From positions 1 to 64,000 of the forward strand of contig NW_017962921.1 of the NCBI RefSeq assembly GCF_001661345.1: a stretch of 64,000 nt of DNA, written 5' to 3'. This document shows, one piece after another, positions 60,519 to 64,000 of the stretch. This DNA comes from Ascoidea rubescens DSM 1968 (lineage: Eukaryota > Ascomycota > Saccharomycetes > Ascoideales > Ascoideaceae). The notes beneath the pieces were generated by a model. The model was not told the DNA's origin. It saw nothing but the letters and a program-made list of their open reading frames with translations, and made no database searches. Both the position numbers and the translations under genes were made by a program. Positions within the stretch are counted from its first letter, which is position 1, and each line of letters opens with the position of its first letter.

Positions 60519-61159
60519 ATGACTGAAGTTGTATGTACATATTTATTGTGATATAGAGAAATAGAAGAAAAGGAGTGGGCCCTTTGCTAACTAATAGTGG
60601 ATAGATACAACCTAAGAAAGTCGTGTATTGTGGTATTTGTTCATTGCCTTGCGACTACTGTGAGTTTGGTGGATCATTTCCGCAGTGCAAGAACTGGATG
60701 GTGAACAATAACCATTCAGATTTATATGAAAAATACTATGTGAATAACCAATCGTCTCTATCGGTTGAAAAACAACAAGCTTTGGAGAAAGATTTACAAA
60801 AATTAGAGATCAAAGAGGCGAAGAAGGCTCAAAGAATCTTGGAGAAAAAACTATCCTCGAAAATCATAATTAAAAAAATTGAACGAACTAAGAGAAAGAA
60901 AGTTGTCTCAATTTCAGGGTTGGAAGTGTTTGAAATCGATATCAAGAAGTTGTCCAAAACGTTTTCAAGTAAGTTCGCAACCGGATGCAGCGTCGTTAAA
61001 AATGCAGAGAAAAAAGACGATATTGTTATTCAAGGAGACTTGGGAGATGAGTGTGAAGAGTATATCTTGAAGCTATTGAAGGAAAAGGGGCTAACAGACA
61101 TCCAAGTGGAGCAGATTGAAGAAAAGAAGAAGAAGAAACAACAGCAACCACTCAAATAA
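60519..61159 (+). CDS. TMA22: Translation machinery-associated protein 22 (Tma22/DENR), one intron
   Basis: Spliced from 60519-60530 and 60617-61159, giving 184 residues beginning MTEVKVVYCGICSLP. Tma22 pairs with Tma20 to recycle 40S subunits and promote reinitiation. The N-terminal Cys cluster (YCGICSLPCDYCEF) and KNWMVNNNHSDLYEKYY are family features. A SUI1 fold at the C-terminus contains VSISGLEVFEIDIKKLSKTF and FATGCSVVK, and the tail is Lys/Gln-rich. Without the first exon the frame has no ATG before the Cys cluster. The short exon 1 with a good splice site repairs this and gives the expected N-terminus, so splicing is likely. S. cerevisiae Tma22 is 198 aa. Confidence 0.88.
60531..60616 (+). 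other. Intron of TMA22
   Basis: 86 nt. The 5' splice site is GTATGT, the branch region is TGCTAAC at 60585-60591, and the 3' splice site CTAAG ends at 60616. The four-codon first exon leaves the frame in phase 0. The branch-to-acceptor distance is about 26 nt, normal for yeast introns. Confidence 0.8.
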
Positions 61160-61931
61160 GCTGTGAATGATCACCAGTGAATGGTTTTGTATTCCACAGC
61201 ACTCAAGACATTAAACCGGTAAATAGATATGAATGAACATAACAAGAACCATGTTTGTGGAACAACAAAGTCTAAGCGGCACCAATGACTTTTTGCAGCT
61301 ATATGCGCATACGTGCTGGTAGTTGTAGTGAATCGCGTTATAATACATCAAATGTCTCACTGAGTTCCGAGCTAGAAATCCGGTTGCGCCAATGCTCGGT
61401 TTCTGGAATAAATACAAATTTTATTTATAGCTCTTGGAAAATGCCCATTATCTTAATTCTTTCTAAAACCCTTCATAGACGGTTTTGGCAAATCAATAAG
61501 AATAATGGGATACAAGATATTACGAATAGTGAAGTGATTTGATTCCTAATTGAATTTATGGGAATTTTAAGCAATGAAACAAGTGGCCGCTTGATTTGTT
61601 ACAATAATAAATATAGCTCTAGTTTATTTGATAAATGAGCTATTCAAAAAACATTTAAGTTTCAATATTGATAAATTGATAGGTTCTGTTATTGTTTTAA
61701 AATGACAATACAGTTCAGTGCTCATTGCATCGATTTTAAACCAATTATCTTCAGTAGAAGTCAACCCCTATTTAGGGGAGTTTTAAATAAATAAACAATT
61801 TGATTTTTTTTTTGAGAAAAGCTATCTTCGAATATAAGTAGGACGGGTGTTATTTATTAACAACCAATAGGTCCAGTTTTTGGTGCTGAATAACTGCTGT
61901 CAGATTGAATCGAATTTTCAAACCAACTCAA
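61160..61931. other. Intergenic region
   Basis: About 770 bp, AT-rich on the right side. It has a T-run at 61805-61813. No gene or repeat of note. Confidence 0.55.
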
Positions 61932-62504
61932 ATGACAAATTTGAATCTGCAACTGTGCCAATTTGCTGAATACAAACAACCAAACATTCCAAACCCTGGT
62001 GATACCTTTATTTCCAAAGCAGATGTGATGCAAAAGATTAAAAATGAATGGTCGCAAAAAAATGGAGTCGGGTTGTGTATTAAATACAACGACAAATACA
62101 GAATGGTATTCAAATGCCAATTCCATGGCACAAAAGTAATTACACCAGAGAGTTCAAAACGCCAAAGAAATTCTAAAAAACTTGGATGCAAGTTTGAAAT
62201 CAAAGTGAAATTTGTCAAGCTGCTTCAACTGTGGCAAGTGGTAGAAGGCCACAACACACACAATGGACATCTGTATCTATTGTACAAAGAAGACCAGACT
62301 ATGCTACGAAAACGTTCACCAGAAGTGAAGAGAATGATTCAGCAAATGGTTAATGCTGGCAAGTATGACACTGCTACTTTGTACAATCTAATTCGACATC
62401 ATTTTAATATCCCAATAATAAAAAAGGATTTATTAAACGACATTGCTGCTGCAAAACGTAAATTGAAACTGTCAACACCAACTGATGCAAATAGTGGTCT
62501 TTGA
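61932..62504 (+). CDS. Small FAR1/WRKY-GCM1-type zinc-finger protein, Mutator-like transposase N-terminal domain
   Basis: A 190-residue protein. Residues about 45-113 look like the DNA-binding module found at the N-terminus of Mutator-like (MULE) transposases and in FAR1-type factors. It has C62 (VFKCQFHG), C86 (LGCKFEIKVKF), a conserved WQVVEGHNTHNGH with W101, H107 and H110, and an upstream FISKADVMQKIKNEW helix. The following part (EVKRMIQQMVNAGKYDTATLYNLI) also resembles the linker of these transposases. The DDE catalytic core that should follow is absent. This is either a remnant of a DNA transposon or a domesticated DNA-binding protein; the frame is intact, which favours use. The ATG at 61932 is chosen because the open frame starts at a TTG. 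Confidence 0.6.
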   Translation: MTNLNLQLCQFAEYKQPNIPNPGDTFISKADVMQKIKNEWSQKNGVGLCIKYNDKYRMVFKCQFHGTKVITPESSKRQRNSKKLGCKFEIKVKFVKLLQLWQVVEGHNTHNGHLYLLYKEDQTMLRKRSPEVKRMIQQMVNAGKYDTATLYNLIRHHFNIPIIKKDLLNDIAAAKRKLKLSTPTDANSGL

Positions 62505-63168
62505 TATATACCACTAATTGATGAAATCCTAAATTATTATTCATGCACTACAAATTGTGCAATTACGAATTCAATATTTATTGCAATGATATGTTTTTGT
62601 TAGATGATATTTTATTAGTTTGATAATAGTTTGTATATTGCTGCCCGAGTGAATGACATTGCATCACCAACAGCTACATTTATGTTTCTTTACTCCTTAT
62701 ATCTTATATGCTTTATATACCTATCGCAAGATTGTGATTCTCTAATAAATCATTATCAAGCTTTGAAATCACAAATGTTGCGTCATCGTGCACGACCCGC
62801 ATCTGTGGTTTACTTTGTTGCTTTTTGACCTCATTTTTTTACCCAACAAATGGCACCAAGCTGCTGAACAATTTTGTCAGCGGGACATTTTTGGTATGTG
62901 TGTGCGTGATCACACTCTAATACCTCGTGACTCTGAGCACGTAGTGGGAGGTTTTTTGACCAGGCGCATCTCAGCCATTTCAGGGTCCCATGTTGCTGGT
63001 GTTGTTCACAGCATTATATCTTCATGAACATATAATCAGCAATAATCAGCAACAGCAGCCTCACAGAGTTTGTATTTAAAAGGGGGAGCTTCCTGTGTTT
63101 CAGCTTTTTCATTTTATTTTCCTAGAACTCAAACAATTTGATCGTATTCCATATTTACAGATTTCAAA
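62505..63168. other. Intergenic region upstream of INP54
   Basis: 664 bp. The right part (about 62780-63060) is more GC-rich. It presumably holds the INP54 promoter. No separate gene is convincing. Confidence 0.55.
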
Positions 63169-64000
63169 ATGGATCAAGAAAAAAGCTACGAGTCGGTTCC
63201 TTTGATTTCCTCAAACCCATCTTCAAGCTCTGCCACAACTTCAATAAATCTTTCTCACAACGAGTCCTCAAATTTATCTTCTACTTTAAAATCAACAATT
63301 TCCTCAAGCAGTATTCATTTGTTTTTATTAACATTTAATTGCGGGAAAAATCCAAATTTATTTCAGAAGAACAACACTCTATTAAATGAGTTGGCCAAAA
63401 AATTACCAGCTTCTCCCTCGTCTTTTTTCGTTTTCAGCTTTCAAGAAATTTGTTCAGTTTTAGAAAGTTTGGTGGATTACGAACAAGTTAATTCCTATTT
63501 GAAAAATGTCACTGATATCTTGATTGAATTTTTAAGTGAACATTACAACTTGAGTTTTGATAAAATTGCTTCAAATTTCATTGGTGCAATCGGCTTGATT
63601 GTTTTATCTCCATTTAAAGACAATTTTAAGAATCTAACATTAAATTATGGGAAATTTTCAACCGGTTATTTATTTTCAAGTTTAAAAGGATCTTGTGGCA
63701 TTAGGCTATCATTCAATCTTAATACCACCAAAAATGAAAAGACGATTTTAACATTTTTAGCCTGTCATTTAACTGCAAATGAGGGGTCACTTAATTGGGA
63801 AAAAAGAAATAAAGATCTTCAGTACATCTTCAATTATCTTAAATTCGACGATAGTTTCACCTCATTAATCGACGATTCGCACTGTTTTATAATGGGGGAT
63901 TTAAATTACAGAGCCACTGCTAATATTTTTAATATCAATGATATTGCTAATATTAATTTCAATGATTTGGATATCCCCAATCTACCCTTGAATACAATTT
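63169..64000 (+). CDS. INP54: Inositol polyphosphate 5-phosphatase (Inp54-like), partial
   Basis: The first 277 codons of a gene that runs off the right edge. After a Ser-rich N-terminus (about 1-48) comes the phosphatase fold: LLTFNCGKNPNLFQ at about 51-64, FVFSFQEICSVLE with the catalytic-pocket Glu, FIGAIGLIVLS, a CHLTANEGSLNWEKRNKDL block, and GDLNYRAT near residue 247. These are the inositol-phosphatase core motifs, and the CHLTANEG form resembles S. cerevisiae Inp54. That enzyme is a tail-anchored ER protein that removes the 5-phosphate of PI(4,5)P2. The C-terminal catalytic SDH motif and the tail anchor lie outside the window. The Ser-rich extension before the domain is longer than in S. 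cerevisiae. Confidence 0.88.
   Translation, partial: MDQEKSYESVPLISSNPSSSSATTSINLSHNESSNLSSTLKSTISSSSIHLFLLTFNCGKNPNLFQKNNTLLNELAKKLPASPSSFFVFSFQEICSVLESLVDYEQVNSYLKNVTDILIEFLSEHYNLSFDKIASNFIGAIGLIVLSPFKDNFKNLTLNYGKFSTGYLFSSLKGSCGIRLSFNLNTTKNEKTILTFLACHLTANEGSLNWEKRNKDLQYIFNYLKFDDSFTSLIDDSHCFIMGDLNYRATANIFNINDIANINFNDLDIPNLPLNTI

Noticed and set aside
1-64000. Retrotransposons, LTR pairs, virus-like elements, CRISPR arrays, rRNA
   Set aside because: I found no reverse transcriptase, integrase or capsid-like frames, no paired long repeats and no rRNA sequence.

Overview
The window is nuclear DNA from an ascomycete budding yeast (Saccharomycotina). The evidence is AT-rich DNA, closely spaced and mostly intron-poor genes, very long Asn/Asp/Ser tracts, and a set of yeast-type genes: CFD1, SCT1, DER1, BTS1, CYS4, REB1, ERG13, FAD1, an MSB2-like mucin, LAS21, REI1, CDC5, RIB2, PRP9, TMA22 and INP54. 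The leucine codon CTG is almost absent. I count 0 in HNM1, CYS4, ERG13, the FCY2-like gene, RIB2 and DER1 together (about 2,760 codons). Several of the few CTGs elsewhere fall at polar or Ser positions. This suggests, but does not prove, a lineage with a reassigned or ambiguous CUG codon, such as Saccharomycopsis, Ascoidea or the Candida CTG clade. Species is not determined.

Layout. 0-3.5 kb: a choline-permease-like transporter (-) divergent from a phytanoyl-CoA-dioxygenase-like enzyme (+). 4.1-5.6 kb: a leucine-rich-repeat protein (-) whose last repeat appears shifted out of frame. 6.7-14.2 kb: CFD1 (Fe-S assembly), an Asn-rich acidic protein, glycerol-3-phosphate acyltransferase SCT1/GPT2, DER1 (ERAD) and BTS1 (GGPP synthase). 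14.7-30.4 kb: a transcription-factor block with two paralogous Zn2Cys6 regulators, a C2H2 regulator and REB1, and with CYS4 among them. 30.6-37 kb: an FCY2-type purine/cytosine permease, a GC-rich structured region that may be a non-coding RNA, ERG13 and FAD1. 38-47 kb: an MSB2-like signalling mucin and LAS21/GPI7. 47.3-55.1 kb: REI1, a 4.3-kb AT-rich gap with small broken reading frames and a striking pair of hairpins, then CDC5. 56.2-64 kb: RIB2, PRP9, TMA22 (with an 86-nt intron), a small Mutator/FAR1-type DNA-binding protein, and the 5' part of INP54.

How the genes relate. This is ordinary chromosomal housekeeping gene order, not an operon-like system. Shared themes are membrane lipid and isoprenoid metabolism (HNM1-like, SCT1, BTS1, ERG13, LAS21, INP54), flavin metabolism (RIB2, FAD1), ribosome and translation factors (REI1, TMA22), and one locally duplicated regulator family around CYS4. 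CACGTG boxes recur between genes and in promoters (DER1/BTS1, CYS4, the Zn2Cys6/REB1 pair, ERG13/FAD1, REI1). GC content is patchy: short GC-rich islands sit over several promoters and gene ends in an otherwise AT-rich region.

No LTR elements, virus-like elements, CRISPR arrays or rRNA were seen, and no complete tRNA. All assignments come from motifs and remembered family members; no database search was run. Where the longest open frame begins with a non-ATG codon, the start given here is the first plausible ATG.
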